DNA from: Streptomyces sp. CB02056
GTDB taxonomy: Bacteria; Actinomycetota; Actinomycetes; Streptomycetales; Streptomycetaceae
Length of the DNA stretch: 64,000 nt
Direction: 5' to 3'
Assembly (NCBI RefSeq): GCF_001905545.1
Contig: NZ_LIPD01000025.1
Location: forward strand, 1-64,000
The stretch's first letter is position 1. The number at the start of each line of letters is the position of its first letter. The notes beneath the pieces are model-generated. The model worked only from the letters and a program-made list of their open reading frames with translations. It did not search any database and was not told the origin of the DNA. Positions 17,494 through 27,095 of this stretch are shown piece by piece. Both the position numbers and the translations under genes were made by a program.

Positions 17494-18189
17494 ATGGAGA
17501 TCCAGGGGCTGCCCGGGCGGCTGCTTGACGAGCTCGGACCGGCGATCGCGTCGGGGGAGGTCCCCGAGGGGGCCGTGCTGCGCGGCGAGGAGCTGGAGCA
17601 CCGGTTCGGGGTCTCCCGGACGGTGGTCCGGGAGGCAGTGCGGATCCTGGAGGGGATGCGCATGGTGGCGTCCCGGCGACGGGTCGGGATCACCGTGCAG
17701 CCGAAGTCGGTCTGGGACGTCTTCGACCCGATGGTGATCCGCTGGCGCCTGGCCGGCTCGGACCGGCCCGCCCAGCTGCGCTCGCTCGGCTCCCTGCGGG
17801 TGGCCGTCGAACCGGCCGCGGCCGCGCTCGCCGCCACCCACGCGAGCGACGACGACCGGCGCGAACTCAGTTCACTGGCCGTGGATCTGACGGTCACCGC
17901 GCGGGCCGCCGACCTGGCCACCTTCCTCGAACACGACATCGCCTTCCACTCCCTGGTGCTGCGCGCCTCCGGCAACGAGATGTTCGCCCACCTCGGGGAC
18001 ACCGTCGCGGCGGTGCTCACCGGCCGGACCGAGTACCATCTGATGCCCGATCAGCCGGAGTCGTACGCGATCCGGCTGCACCGCGAGGTCGCGGAGGCGA
18101 TCTGCGCCAAGGACGCCGGCCACGCCGAGCGGGCGATGCGGACGATCGTGAGCGGCGCGCTGGAGGAGCTCAACGCCCAGCTGGACTGA
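17494..18189 (+). CDS. gntR: FadR-type GntR-family regulator of gluconate genes
   Basis: A 231-aa repressor-type protein. The N-terminal winged helix (about residues 5-70) has LEHRFGVSRTVVREAVRILE. The C-terminal all-helical FCD ligand domain has the metal/ligand histidine patterns EHDIAFHSLVL and HREVAEAI. Its place, divergent from gntK-gntP, gives the gluconate assignment; the ligand itself cannot be read. The ATG at 17494 is chosen because the homologous N-terminus starts there. No strong ribosome site is seen. Confidence 0.85.
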   Translation: MEIQGLPGRLLDELGPAIASGEVPEGAVLRGEELEHRFGVSRTVVREAVRILEGMRMVASRRRVGITVQPKSVWDVFDPMVIRWRLAGSDRPAQLRSLGSLRVAVEPAAAALAATHASDDDRRELSSLAVDLTVTARAADLATFLEHDIAFHSLVLRASGNEMFAHLGDTVAAVLTGRTEYHLMPDQPESYAIRLHREVAEAICAKDAGHAERAMRTIVSGALEELNAQLD

Positions 18190-18385
18190 ACCGGGGCGCC
18201 GGGGGCGTCTGCCAGGCCTGCCGGGACGGCAATGGCGGCCCGGATGGCACGGTTTGGCGGCAGTTCGGCGGTTATGGAGGCATAGTCCTGGTTCGGCGGG
18301 GCAGAGTGTGCCGAGGGGGCGCGTTTCGTGTGCGCCCGTTCCGTATGCTTCACCGAACACGCGCCACGCGCCTGGGGGTCGCTCG

Positions 18386-18922
18386 ATGTCCGTGCCACGC
18401 CGCCGCCGTCGCCGCCTACCCGACGAGGTACGCGCCGCCGCAGTCCGGGCGGTGCTCTGCCTGTCCTTCACCCTGGTCGGTGTCGTGGTGGCGACGCTGG
18501 CCTCGTACGCGGACAGTTGGCTGCTGACGCCCGCGCTGCTGGCGATGGGGCTGGGGGTGTTCGGCACCATGTGGTGCCTGGTGGAGATCCTGATCTCCCG
18601 CCAGGTCGCGGCCCAGCGGATGCAGTCGCCGGGCTCCGCGCACCCGATGGCGGGCAGCCGGGCGCCCTCCGAGCCGCTGGCCGCGCGGCCGTTCCCCCGG
18701 CCCGGCTCGTCCTCGGTGTACCGGCAGCCGTACGAGTCGCCGCAGCCGCAACCGCAGCCGTACGGGCCGGGGCGGCAGCAGCCCCAGCCGTACGGGTCGG
18801 GGCAGCCGCCGTACGGGAACCAGCAGCCGCCCCGACCGCCGTACCAGCAGCCCTACCAACCGCCGCGACAGCCACCGCAGCAGCCGCCGCGCCAGGCCCG
18901 GGTGCAGCCCAACCACCCGTAG
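18386..18922 (+). CDS. Small two-helix membrane protein with Pro/Gln-rich tail
   Basis: A 178-aa protein I do not recognise by function. A basic N-terminus (PRRRRRRLP) precedes two hydrophobic segments (about residues 20-42 and 48-70). Residues 75-178 are a disordered tail dominated by PQPYG/PYQQP repeats. Such proline-rich tails in actinobacteria often face the cytoplasm and bind other proteins. It converges on the metallophosphoesterase gene 15 bp away. Confidence 0.7.
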   Translation: MSVPRRRRRRLPDEVRAAAVRAVLCLSFTLVGVVVATLASYADSWLLTPALLAMGLGVFGTMWCLVEILISRQVAAQRMQSPGSAHPMAGSRAPSEPLAARPFPRPGSSSVYRQPYESPQPQPQPYGPGRQQPQPYGSGQPPYGNQQPPRPPYQQPYQPPRQPPQQPPRQARVQPNHP

Positions 18923-18937
18923 CACCAGGCCGATCGG

Positions 18938-19705
18938 TCAGTCCCGGAGCGGCAGCGCCCGGTAGTGGGTGGTGAGCCGGCGGTCCTCGTCCAGGACGTG
19001 GAAGGCCAGCATCGGCGGGTGGTCGAAGGAGATGCCGGGCCCGCCCTCGAAGGGCAGCGTGACGGTGGAGACCACGCCGGGCGCGATCAGCAGCGGCAGG
19101 CCGGCGAAGGCGGTGGCCGCGGAGGTGTGCGCGTGGCCGCAGAACAGGGCGGCCACCCGGGGGTGGCGGCGCAGCACCCGCTCCAGCCACTCCTCGCCGA
19201 ACTGGCGGATCGGGTCGACGTACGGCAGGTGCAGTTCCACGGGCGGGTGGTGGAAGGCCACCAGGGCGGGCAACTCGGTGCGGCCGGAGGCGAGTTCGGC
19301 GTCCAGCCAGTCCAGCGTCGGCTCGTCCAGCAGGCCGTCGTGCTGCCCGGGTATCGAGGAGTCGAGCATCAGCACGTCGGCGCCCGGCAGTCGGTGCACC
19401 CGGTTGACCGGCCCCTCCCCCGGCGCCTCGCCGAGCAGCACCTCCCGGTACGGCGACCTGGAGTCGTGGTTGCCCGGACAGGTGAACACCGGGTGCCGGG
19501 AGACCAGGACCTCGGCGACCTGCCGGTACTCCTCCGGCAGGCCCTGGTCGGCGAGGTCGCCGGTGACCAGCACCGCGTCCAGCGGGCCGGGCAGGGCGTC
19601 GAGGTACGCCATCACCTGCTCGGCCCGCCGGCGGGCACGCTTGCCGTCGTCCCGGCCGTGCTCCTGGCCGAGGTGGATGTCACTGAGGTGCGCGATCGTC
19701 AGCAT
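18938..19705 (-). CDS. Calcineurin-like metallophosphoesterase
   Basis: A 255-aa protein with all metal-binding motifs of the calcineurin superfamily: LSDIHL, VTGDLADQG, CPGNHDS, FHHPP and CGHAHT. It resembles class III cyclic-nucleotide phosphodiesterases (CpdA/IcC), but the same fold also gives DNA nucleases of the SbcD/Mre11 kind. ATG 19705 and GTG 19714 are both possible starts. Its gene begins only about 19 bp after the stop of the SMC-like ATPase gene, on the same strand, so it is probably the last gene of that operon. Whether the phosphoesterase works with the SMC complex is an inference from this spacing. Confidence 0.85.
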   Translation of the reverse strand: MLTIAHLSDIHLGQEHGRDDGKRARRRAEQVMAYLDALPGPLDAVLVTGDLADQGLPEEYRQVAEVLVSRHPVFTCPGNHDSRSPYREVLLGEAPGEGPVNRVHRLPGADVLMLDSSIPGQHDGLLDEPTLDWLDAELASGRTELPALVAFHHPPVELHLPYVDPIRQFGEEWLERVLRRHPRVAALFCGHAHTSAATAFAGLPLLIAPGVVSTVTLPFEGGPGISFDHPPMLAFHVLDEDRRLTTHYRALPLRD

Positions 19706-19724
19706 GGCGATCACGCTAGCGAGT

Positions 19725-22700
19725 TCACGGCTGGGCGGGAACCTCCGCGGGGCGCTTGAACATCCGGGTGGCGGTGATCTCGCCGTGGATGGTCGGGCCG
19801 TCCGGGTCCGGCGCGGCGGGCAGGCCCGGACGCAGGTGCTCCTCGACCGAGATGTACTTGAGGCCGGCCCGCAGGTCGGCGTCGTTGCGCAGGCGGATCA
19901 CCAGCGGGAACTCGGCGAGCGCGGTGGTGTCGAACAGGCCGGTGGTGTAGATCAGCTGGACGCCGAGCGCGTCGGCCACGGCCCGCTGGAGCTCCAGCAG
20001 GTAGGTGGCGTTGGCGCGGCCGATCGGGTTGTCCAGGAACAGCGTGCCGGCGTGCCGCAGTTGGGACTGGCCGCGGTCGTTGGCGCGCAGCGCGGCCATC
20101 GTGCAGTACAGCGCGATGGCGGCGGTGAGCAGCTGGCCGCCGGAGAAGACGTCGGACATCTGGCCGACGCTGACCCGCTCGGCGCGCAGCACCGCGTCGG
20201 GCTTGAGGATCTCGACGCTGACGCCCTTGGGGCCGATCGCGGCGGCGACCCCGCGCAGCAGCAGGGACATGCCGTCGCGGCGCAGGTCGCTGTTCTTCCT
20301 GACGGCGGCGCGGGTGGCCTCGTCGATGACCTCGCCCAGGCGCTCGACCAGGGTGGCGTGGTCCGGGTCCTCGAAGCGGATCCGGAGGAACTCCTGGCCG
20401 GACCACTCCCCCAGGCCCTCGGGCAGCCGGGAGAGCCGCTGGGCGGCGCGCAGGGTGGTGAGCGAGGACTCGACCAGGCCGCGCAGCCGGTCCACGATCG
20501 AGCCGCGGTTCTTCTCCAGCTGGGCGAGCTCGTCGGTGAGCACCCGCAGCCGGGGCGCAAAGGCGGTGGCCCAGGCGGCGGCGTGCTCGGGCAGCGCGGA
20601 GGCGGGCAGTTCGCGGATCTGCTGGCGGGCGGGGGTGCGGACGGCCTCGTAGCGGGCCGCGTTGGCGTGCCGGACCAGGGCGTCGGCGGTGTCGCGGACG
20701 GCGAGTTCGGAGGAGGACAGTTCACCGGCGGCGGTGCGCAGGGCGCGGCGGGCCTCGGTGGCGCCGGTGCGGGCCTCGGTCAGCGAGCCCAGGTACGGCT
20801 CGACCGGGTCGTCCGGGTCCTCCTGGTGGTCGCGCAGGCCGTCGCGGAGCTGGCCGGCCAGCTCGTCGAAGTCGGCGGCGGACGCCTGGGCGGTGTCGAA
20901 GGTCCGCTGGAGGTCGGCGTGGGCGGTGCGGGCGGCGTCCAGGGCCTCGCGGCGCTCGGCCAGGCGGCTGGTGGCGGTGCGCAGCAGGGCCTGGGCGTGC
21001 TCCGGATCGGTGGGGACGAGGTCCTCGGGCAGTTCGGTGTGCGCCTCGCCGTCGGCGGGGGCGGAGCGCTCGGCCTCGCCGCGCAGCCGGCCGAGCTGCT
21101 CGCTGGCGGTGGCGGAACGGGCCTCGATGGTGGCGACCAGTTCCTCGGCGCGGGCGGCGGCGGCCTGGCGGGCCGGGCCGTCGGCGCCGTCGGGGCTGCC
21201 GAGGAGTTCCTCGGCGCGGGTGCGCACCTTGTTGGTGAGGCGGTCGAGTTCGGTCGCGGCGGCGGCCTCGTCGCCCTCGGCGCGGGCCTGTTCGGCGCGC
21301 AGGTCGGCGCCGACGCCGACCTTCTCGTACAGCTGGGAGGCGGCGCGGTAGGCCTCGCGCAGGGCGGGCAGCGCGGCGGGGGCGGCCTCGGCGGGTTCGT
21401 CGGCCTGCTCGGCGGCGGGGATCTCGGCGCGTTCGGCGCGCAGCGCGCGGGCCGTCCGGCGGGCGTCGTCGGCGGCGCGCTGGGCGGCGCGGCGGTCCTC
21501 GTCGCAGGTGCGGGCGCGTTCGGCGCAGAGCGCCTGGCGGCGGTCGCACTCGGCGGCGTCCTCGGCGAGTTCGCGCTGGCGGCGGGCCCAGTTGGCGCGC
21601 TCGCGCAGCCGGAAGGCGAGGCCGGAGAGGGCGTCGGCGCGGCGGCGGGCGCGCTGGGCGGCCTCGCGGTGCTCCTCGTGGGCGGAGGCGGCCGCGGTGT
21701 GGTCGGTCTCGGCCTCGTCGTGGTCGGCGCGCAGGGTGGCCAGGGCGGCGGCGGCCTGCTCGGCGTGCTCGCGGGCGGCCTCGGCGGCGGCGGCGAGTTC
21801 GGCGAGGGTGCCGGGCGGGCAGCTGGCGTGCCAGGAGGCGAGGCGGGCGGCGAGGGCGCGGTCGGCGCCGAGGCGGCCGGCCAGTTCGCGGATGTGCTCC
21901 TCGCGGGCGCTCGCCCGGGCGCGCAGTTCGCGGCGCTCGCCGTCGGCGGCGGACTCGTCGTGCATGGCCGGGTTCGGCGGCACGAGGAAGAAGGCGGGCT
22001 CGTCGGTGATCGGGGCGATCAGCGAGGCGGCGGCGCCGACGGCGACGGTGGAGCGCGGCAGCAGGGCGGCGGCCTGCAGGGCCTCGCGGGCGCGCTCCAG
22101 CGAGGAGGGGTCGGTGACGACGACGCCGTCGACCAGTTCGGGGCGGGCGGCGAGGATCGCCTCGTGGTCGGCCGGGTCGACGGACTGGGCGAGGTAGCGC
22201 CAGCCGGGCAGGGCCGGGATGCCGTGCTCGGCGAGGTACTCGACGGTGGCGAGCACGTCCGGGCCGGGCGGCAGCAGGCCGCCGTCGCCGAGGGCGGCGA
22301 GGATGCGGGAGTCGTCGGCGGCGGCCGTGCGGAGGTCGAACAGGGTGCGTTCGGCGGTGGCGATGGACTCGTCGAGGAGTTCGCGCAGGTACTCGGCGTT
22401 GCGGTCGAGCAGGGCGGGGGTGAGGAAGCCGGCGTCCTCCTCGGCGCCCTCCTGGTAGGGGGTCAGGGAGAGCAGGTCGGCGAGGCGCTGTTCGGTGGCG
22501 AGCAGGGCGGCGGTGCGCTGCTCGGCGGCGAGGGACCGGGCGGCGTCCTTGCGCGCGTCGCCGGCCCGCTCGGCGGCGAGTTCGGCGCGCGAGGTGGCGG
22601 CGGCGGCCTCGCGCAGCCGGGCGGCGGCGGACTCGGCGGCGGTACGGGCCTGGGCGAGCGCGGCGGAGGCGGCCTTCTCGACGTCGGCGGCGTACAGCGC

Positions 22701-24287
22701 GGCGCGGGCCGGGTCCACGTCGCCGTCGGCGTCGATGAAGCCGGCCGCGACGGCGGCCTCGGTCTCCTGCTCGACCTCGGCGAGGCGCTGGCGCAGGTGA
22801 TCGGCCTCGCTGCGGGCCTTCTGGGCGGCGGTGGCGGCCTCGGTGGCGTCGGTCTGGGCCTTGCCGCCGTCCTGCTGGAGTTCGCCCGCGCGCTCCTCCT
22901 CGGTGTCGGCGCGGGACTCGGCGGCCGCGGCGGCGGCCTCCAGGGCGCGGGCCAGGGCGGTCGCGGCGCGGGCGCGGGCGGCGAGCGCGGGGGCGGCGTC
23001 CAGCTCGGCCTCGCGGATGGCGGCGGCGACCCGGGCGACCCGGTCGGCGGCGGCGCGCTGGCGCAGCACCGCCTCGGCGGCCTGCCAGGCGGAGTGCAGG
23101 GTGCGGGCGTCGATGAGTTCGCGGCGCAGCGCGGCGGCCTCGGCGGTGGCCGCGGTGAGGCTCAGGGTGGCGTGCCGGTGGGTGAGTTCGTCGGTGATCA
23201 GGCTGTGCCGGGTGCGGTCGGCCTCGGCGGCGGTGACGGCGCTCGCGGCGGCGGCGACCTCGATGGCGAGGTCCTGGGCGCGGTCGCGTTCGGCGGTGGC
23301 GCGGGAGGCGAGGGCGTGGGCGAGGCGGCGGGTGCGGCGCTCGGCGGTGCGGTGGGCCTCGCGGACGGTCTCGCGGGCGGTGGTGGCCTCGGCGATGCGC
23401 TCCAGGAGGTCCAGCGAGCCGGCGGTGAAGTCGCGTTCGGCGGTGAGTTCGGCGCGGCGGCCGAGCTTGGCGGCGAAGCCGTGCACGAGGTCGGCGAGGC
23501 CGTCGGTGTCCCGGGTGTCGGTGACGGCGCGCAGCAGGAGGTCGGTGAAGTCGCTGTCGTGCTTGACCGCGAAGAGGCCGGCCGCCTCGCCCTCGTCGGC
23601 GTTCATCTCGCGCTGGTAGCGGAAGAGTTCGGGGTCGAGGCCGAGTTCGCCGAGGTGCTCGGTCCAGCGGTCGTGGCCGTCCTCGAAGACCAGGTCGAGG
23701 TGCGGGTGGGCCTTGCCGGCCTCGGTGAGGGCGTCGCGGAAGCCCTTCATGGTGCGGCGGCGGCCGCGGGCCTTCTGGTCGCCGGCCAGGCTGACCCGTT
23801 CGGCGACCGGCAGCGAGTCGAGGGTCAGGCCGGGGCCGGGGCGGAAGGAGTACCAGGTCTCGGCGAACTTGCGCGGGTCGGAGGAGACCTGGCGGCCGCG
23901 CCACTCGCTGACCTTGCCGACCACGATCGGCTCGCCGGTGACGGTGTGCTGCCACTCCAGGGCGACGTGGCCGCAGTCGTCGGCGAGCAGGAACTTGCGC
24001 AGCACGCCGGAGCTGGCGCCGCCGAGGGTGTTGCGGTGGCCGGGGAGCATGACCGAGAAGATCAGCTTGAGCAGGACGGACTTGCCGCCGCCGTTCTCCA
24101 GGAAGAGCACGCCGGCCGGGGCGGGGCGGCGGACCGGGCCGTCGGGTTCCTCGCCGAACAGGCCGATCTGCTGCGGGGCCGGGTCGGCGACCGGCTCGCC
24201 GACGCCGCGCAGGTCGAGCACCGTGTCGGCGTAGCGGGCGCCGGCCGGTCCGATCGAGTAGAGGCGGACCCGGTTGAGCTCGTACAT
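19725..24287 (-). CDS. SMC/MukB-like ATPase (JetC/MksB-like)
   Basis: A 1520-aa ATPase with the split-head layout of SMC proteins. The N-terminal Walker A is LFLENGGGKS (residues 61-70). Two very long Ala/Arg/Glu-rich coiled-coil arms follow (roughly 260-590 and 790-1330). A globular interruption at about 600-790 (LPGWRYLAQSVDPADHEAIL) is in the hinge position. The C-terminal head has signature FSGGQ (1381-1385) and Walker B GTLFLDNPIG (about 1414-1423). The Asp-Asn-Pro Walker B is typical of MksB/JetC relatives. Two helical partner genes lie directly upstream. Related complexes load on DNA by loop extrusion and act in plasmid exclusion or chromosome organisation; which role applies here is unknown. 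Confidence 0.85.
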   Translation of the reverse strand: MYELNRVRLYSIGPAGARYADTVLDLRGVGEPVADPAPQQIGLFGEEPDGPVRRPAPAGVLFLENGGGKSVLLKLIFSVMLPGHRNTLGGASSGVLRKFLLADDCGHVALEWQHTVTGEPIVVGKVSEWRGRQVSSDPRKFAETWYSFRPGPGLTLDSLPVAERVSLAGDQKARGRRRTMKGFRDALTEAGKAHPHLDLVFEDGHDRWTEHLGELGLDPELFRYQREMNADEGEAAGLFAVKHDSDFTDLLLRAVTDTRDTDGLADLVHGFAAKLGRRAELTAERDFTAGSLDLLERIAEATTARETVREAHRTAERRTRRLAHALASRATAERDRAQDLAIEVAAAASAVTAAEADRTRHSLITDELTHRHATLSLTAATAEAAALRRELIDARTLHSAWQAAEAVLRQRAAADRVARVAAAIREAELDAAPALAARARAATALARALEAAAAAAESRADTEEERAGELQQDGGKAQTDATEAATAAQKARSEADHLRQRLAEVEQETEAAVAAGFIDADGDVDPARAALYAADVEKAASAALAQARTAAESAAARLREAAAATSRAELAAERAGDARKDAARSLAAEQRTAALLATEQRLADLLSLTPYQEGAEEDAGFLTPALLDRNAEYLRELLDESIATAERTLFDLRTAAADDSRILAALGDGGLLPPGPDVLATVEYLAEHGIPALPGWRYLAQSVDPADHEAILAARPELVDGVVVTDPSSLERAREALQAAALLPRSTVAVGAAASLIAPITDEPAFFLVPPNPAMHDESAADGERRELRARASAREEHIRELAGRLGADRALAARLASWHASCPPGTLAELAAAAEAAREHAEQAAAALATLRADHDEAETDHTAAASAHEEHREAAQRARRRADALSGLAFRLRERANWARRQRELAEDAAECDRRQALCAERARTCDEDRRAAQRAADDARRTARALRAERAEIPAAEQADEPAEAAPAALPALREAYRAASQLYEKVGVGADLRAEQARAEGDEAAAATELDRLTNKVRTRAEELLGSPDGADGPARQAAAARAEELVATIEARSATASEQLGRLRGEAERSAPADGEAHTELPEDLVPTDPEHAQALLRTATSRLAERREALDAARTAHADLQRTFDTAQASAADFDELAGQLRDGLRDHQEDPDDPVEPYLGSLTEARTGATEARRALRTAAGELSSSELAVRDTADALVRHANAARYEAVRTPARQQIRELPASALPEHAAAWATAFAPRLRVLTDELAQLEKNRGSIVDRLRGLVESSLTTLRAAQRLSRLPEGLGEWSGQEFLRIRFEDPDHATLVERLGEVIDEATRAAVRKNSDLRRDGMSLLLRGVAAAIGPKGVSVEILKPDAVLRAERVSVGQMSDVFSGGQLLTAAIALYCTMAALRANDRGQSQLRHAGTLFLDNPIGRANATYLLELQRAVADALGVQLIYTTGLFDTTALAEFPLVIRLRNDADLRAGLKYISVEEHLRPGLPAAPDPDGPTIHGEITATRMFKRPAEVPAQP

Positions 24288-24404
24288 GTGCGGCTGTTCT
24301 CCGTGGCTTGCGTGGCGTGAGGGATGGGCGGCGGGCCGGATCGGGGCGGGTGGGCCGGGGCCGGCGCGGTGGGCCCGGAGCGGGTGGGCTCCGGGCGCCG
24401 GGGC

Positions 24405-25280
24405 TCAGAGGGAGTGGAACGGCAGCCCCGCGTCGGCGACCAGTTCGTCGCCGGTGTCCGGCGGCAGCAGGCTGGCGGTGCCGTCGGAGACCGGGACGAT
24501 GCCGAGGTCGAGCAGTTCGGCCATGGCCGCGCTGCCCGCCAGGTCGCGCACCTGGAGCTGGTAGCGGGCGGTGGTGCGGTAGGTGCCGCCGGAGTCGTCC
24601 GAGACCTTCTGGAGGAAGCCGGAGTCGACCAGGAACAGCACGGCCTTGGCGACGATGCCGATGGTGGAGCCGGAGAGCCGGCGGGCGTCCTTGGTGGCGC
24701 CGGTGGCGGTGCGCCGGGCCCAGACCCGCCAGGCGGCCTCCAGGCCGGGGGCGTCGGAGGCCGGGTCGGTGTTGGCGCCGTCCGCGTCGGCCTGCTCCTC
24801 CAGGCGGCGGCAGGCCTGGCGGACGAAGGAGTCGACGCCGTTGACGGTGATCCGGCCGAGGTAGCCGTCGTCGGCGAGGTCCTCGGGGCGCGGGAAGGCC
24901 ATCGCGGCGACGGCCAGGTGGGCGAGGCCGTGCAGGAAGCGGTCGGTGGACTCGGAGGCGGCGCGGCGCGAGTAGTCGCCCATCCGGACGGCGAACAGCG
25001 AGTCCTCGGCGGCGGCCACGGCCATGCCGGCCCGCGGGGAGACCTCCAGGACGACCAGGCCCATGCCGGTCGCGATGGCGTCGGCGAGCCGGGCGAACGG
25101 CGGGTCCTCGCGGTGGCGGCGCACCAGGTCGGCGTACTCGGCGTCGCGGGCGGGCAGCAGCTTGGCCTGGAGGCCGAAGGAGACCAGTCGGGCGGCGTCC
25201 GCGACGTCGGCCGGGGTGATCGGCGCGGGGGCCGCGGGTTCGGTCTCGGCCGCCCAGGACGTGTCGTGGTGGGTCGTCAC
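24405..25280 (-). CDS. MukE/JetB-like subunit of the SMC-like complex
   Basis: A 291-aa soluble protein with no enzymatic motif. It is mainly helical, with C-terminal wing-like segments (IVAKAVLFLVDSGFLQKVSD and TYRTTARYQLQVRDLAGSA). Size, gene order and the place between a MukF-like and a MukB-like gene suggest the JetB/MksE role, that is, a kleisin-bound winged-helix subunit. The GTG start follows GGAG. It is 117 bp upstream of the ATPase gene and 91 bp downstream of the MukF-like gene. The assignment rests more on position than on motifs. Confidence 0.65.
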   Translation of the reverse strand: MTTHHDTSWAAETEPAAPAPITPADVADAARLVSFGLQAKLLPARDAEYADLVRRHREDPPFARLADAIATGMGLVVLEVSPRAGMAVAAAEDSLFAVRMGDYSRRAASESTDRFLHGLAHLAVAAMAFPRPEDLADDGYLGRITVNGVDSFVRQACRRLEEQADADGANTDPASDAPGLEAAWRVWARRTATGATKDARRLSGSTIGIVAKAVLFLVDSGFLQKVSDDSGGTYRTTARYQLQVRDLAGSAAMAELLDLGIVPVSDGTASLLPPDTGDELVADAGLPFHSL

Positions 25281-25371
25281 GGGCGGTGCTCCTCGGGGGT
25301 GGCGCGGTGGTTACGGTTCGTCATGGTTGGTCCCGGCGGGGTTGGTCCCGGCAACGTGTGCTCCCGGCCGG

Positions 25372-26910
25372 TCAGCCGGCGTCCTTGCGGTCGGCGGCCA
25401 TGCCGACCGCGTCGAGCAGGGCGCTGCCGACGATCAGGTCGGCGCCGCCGAACTCCCGGTCGCGCAGCGGGGTGCCGTCGTCCACGGCGAACAGCAGCCG
25501 CTCCTCGCCCTGGCGGTAGGCGGTGCCGACCGGCGGGCTGGCCGCGTGCACGGCGAGCAGGGCGACCAGGTACGGCAGGTCCGGGTCCTGCTTGCGGGCG
25601 TCGGCGAGCAGGCCGGAGAGCCGGCGGGGGGCGTCCGGGGGCAGGTCGAGCAGGAGCATCGCGGACTCCAGCTGGGCCTCGGAGAACCGGCTGTCGTCCG
25701 GGGTGGCGACGAGGTCCGGGTCGGGCAGCTCGGCGCCGAGGTGCTCGCGCTCGACCGGCGGGGTGAGCAGCAGGTCGACCAGGTCGGCGACCCGCACCGA
25801 GACCGGGGTTCGCAGACCGGCGCCGCGGGCGAAGAACGCGCCGGTGGGGCGGACGGCCTGCTCTATCGGCAGCCGCAGCACGGGGGCGAGCAGCTGCCCG
25901 TAGAGGTCGATGCCGCTGCGGGCGCCGGGGGCGGCGAAGGCCTGGCGGTCCTGCTCGGCGCGGAACAGCGGGCCGGCCTCCAGCAGGCGGGTCTGGAGCT
26001 GGGTGTGGCGGCGGATGCAGTCCTTGACGATGTCGACCAGCTCGGCGGCGCGGCGCTTGTGCTCGGGGTCCTCGGCCTCGTCGCGGGCCTTGCGGATGTT
26101 GGTGAGAATCGCGTTCTCGTGCCGGTAGCGGTCCGCGATGTGGTCCAGCGCCTCCTCGATGAGATCGGGGATGGCGCGCATCCAGTCCACCGCCCGGACG
26201 TTGCGGCGGGTGGCGTCCAGGGCGCGGCGCAGCGTCTCGGCGTACTGGACGGTGCGGTAGCGGGCCTGCTCGGCGGCGAGCTGGGCGTCGGCCAGGCGGC
26301 CGCGGCGGATCAGCACCTCCAGCTTGACCTCGGCGGCGATCTGGGCCGAGGTGACGTCGGTGTCGAGCGCGCCGACCAGGACGTTGACCGCCTCGTCGGT
26401 GGTGCGCAGGTAGACGCCGCCGTCGGGGCCGGGGACCTCCTCGATCAGCTTGAAGTCGTAGTCGCGGCGGACGTACTCGCCGTCCGCGCCGAAGGTGCCG
26501 TAGACGGCGCGGAAGCCGCGGTCCACGCTGCCGACGTTGATCAGCGACTCCAGCACCCAGCGGGCGACCCGCTCGTGCTCGACGGCGGGACGGCCGACGG
26601 CCTGGGCGGCGACCCGGGGCAGCAGCCGGGCGAGCACTATCTCGCGGTCGGCCCCGGTGTCGAAGTCCATGTGCAGGGTGACCAGGTCGATCGCGGCGAG
26701 GCCGACCTCGGCCATCGCGTAGCCGCCGTACTCGCCGGCCAGGTTGACCTTGCGGTTGTCCAGGTCGTGCAGCGGGGCGGTGCAGGCCAGCGCCTTGAGC
26801 CGGCGGGCCAGGCCCTCGTCGGCGGCGGGGCCGGGCGCGGGGCGCGCGGCGGCCGGGCCGGCCGGGGGTCGGAGGCCGGGCTCGATGGGCGGGTCTGCGA
26901 TGGCGGTCAC
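25372..26910 (-). CDS. MukF/JetA-like kleisin subunit
   Basis: A 512-aa protein. The N-terminal part looks like winged-helix modules (about residues 25-160, with LHDLDNRKVNLAGEYGGYAM and WVLESLINVG). The middle (about 165-330) is strongly helical, followed by a C-terminal region. This layout and the order F-E-B fit the MksF/JetA kleisin of SMC-like complexes. GTG 26910 is preferred over TTG 26919. TAATCT lies about ten bases upstream, so the transcript may be leaderless. It is the first gene of the operon. Confidence 0.65.
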   Translation of the reverse strand: MTAIADPPIEPGLRPPAGPAAARPAPGPAADEGLARRLKALACTAPLHDLDNRKVNLAGEYGGYAMAEVGLAAIDLVTLHMDFDTGADREIVLARLLPRVAAQAVGRPAVEHERVARWVLESLINVGSVDRGFRAVYGTFGADGEYVRRDYDFKLIEEVPGPDGGVYLRTTDEAVNVLVGALDTDVTSAQIAAEVKLEVLIRRGRLADAQLAAEQARYRTVQYAETLRRALDATRRNVRAVDWMRAIPDLIEEALDHIADRYRHENAILTNIRKARDEAEDPEHKRRAAELVDIVKDCIRRHTQLQTRLLEAGPLFRAEQDRQAFAAPGARSGIDLYGQLLAPVLRLPIEQAVRPTGAFFARGAGLRTPVSVRVADLVDLLLTPPVEREHLGAELPDPDLVATPDDSRFSEAQLESAMLLLDLPPDAPRRLSGLLADARKQDPDLPYLVALLAVHAASPPVGTAYRQGEERLLFAVDDGTPLRDREFGGADLIVGSALLDAVGMAADRKDAG

Positions 26911-27095
26911 GGTGGACAAGATTAGAGGTTCGCACCGAGTTCGACCGAAACGGACCTTGCGGGCGGGCGGAGCGGCAGGTGGGCGGCGGTTCGGGTGACG
27001 GATTCGGAACGTGGTTTCGACGGGATTCCGCCATTCCCGAACCGGTATTCGAGAAAACCGTGAGGGTCGCGCACCTGTTCGGTGATGATCGACCC

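Noticed and set aside
18938..19705. JetD/MksG-type Toprim nuclease completing a Wadjet operon
   Set aside because: The motifs are calcineurin-type (DIH, GD, GNHD, GHAH), not Toprim; no JetD-like gene is adjacent.
18969..24320. 1783-codon + strand open frame opposite the SMC-like ATPase
   Set aside because: It is the mirror of the coiled-coil gene; the sequence is low-complexity Gly/Val/Leu with no motif.
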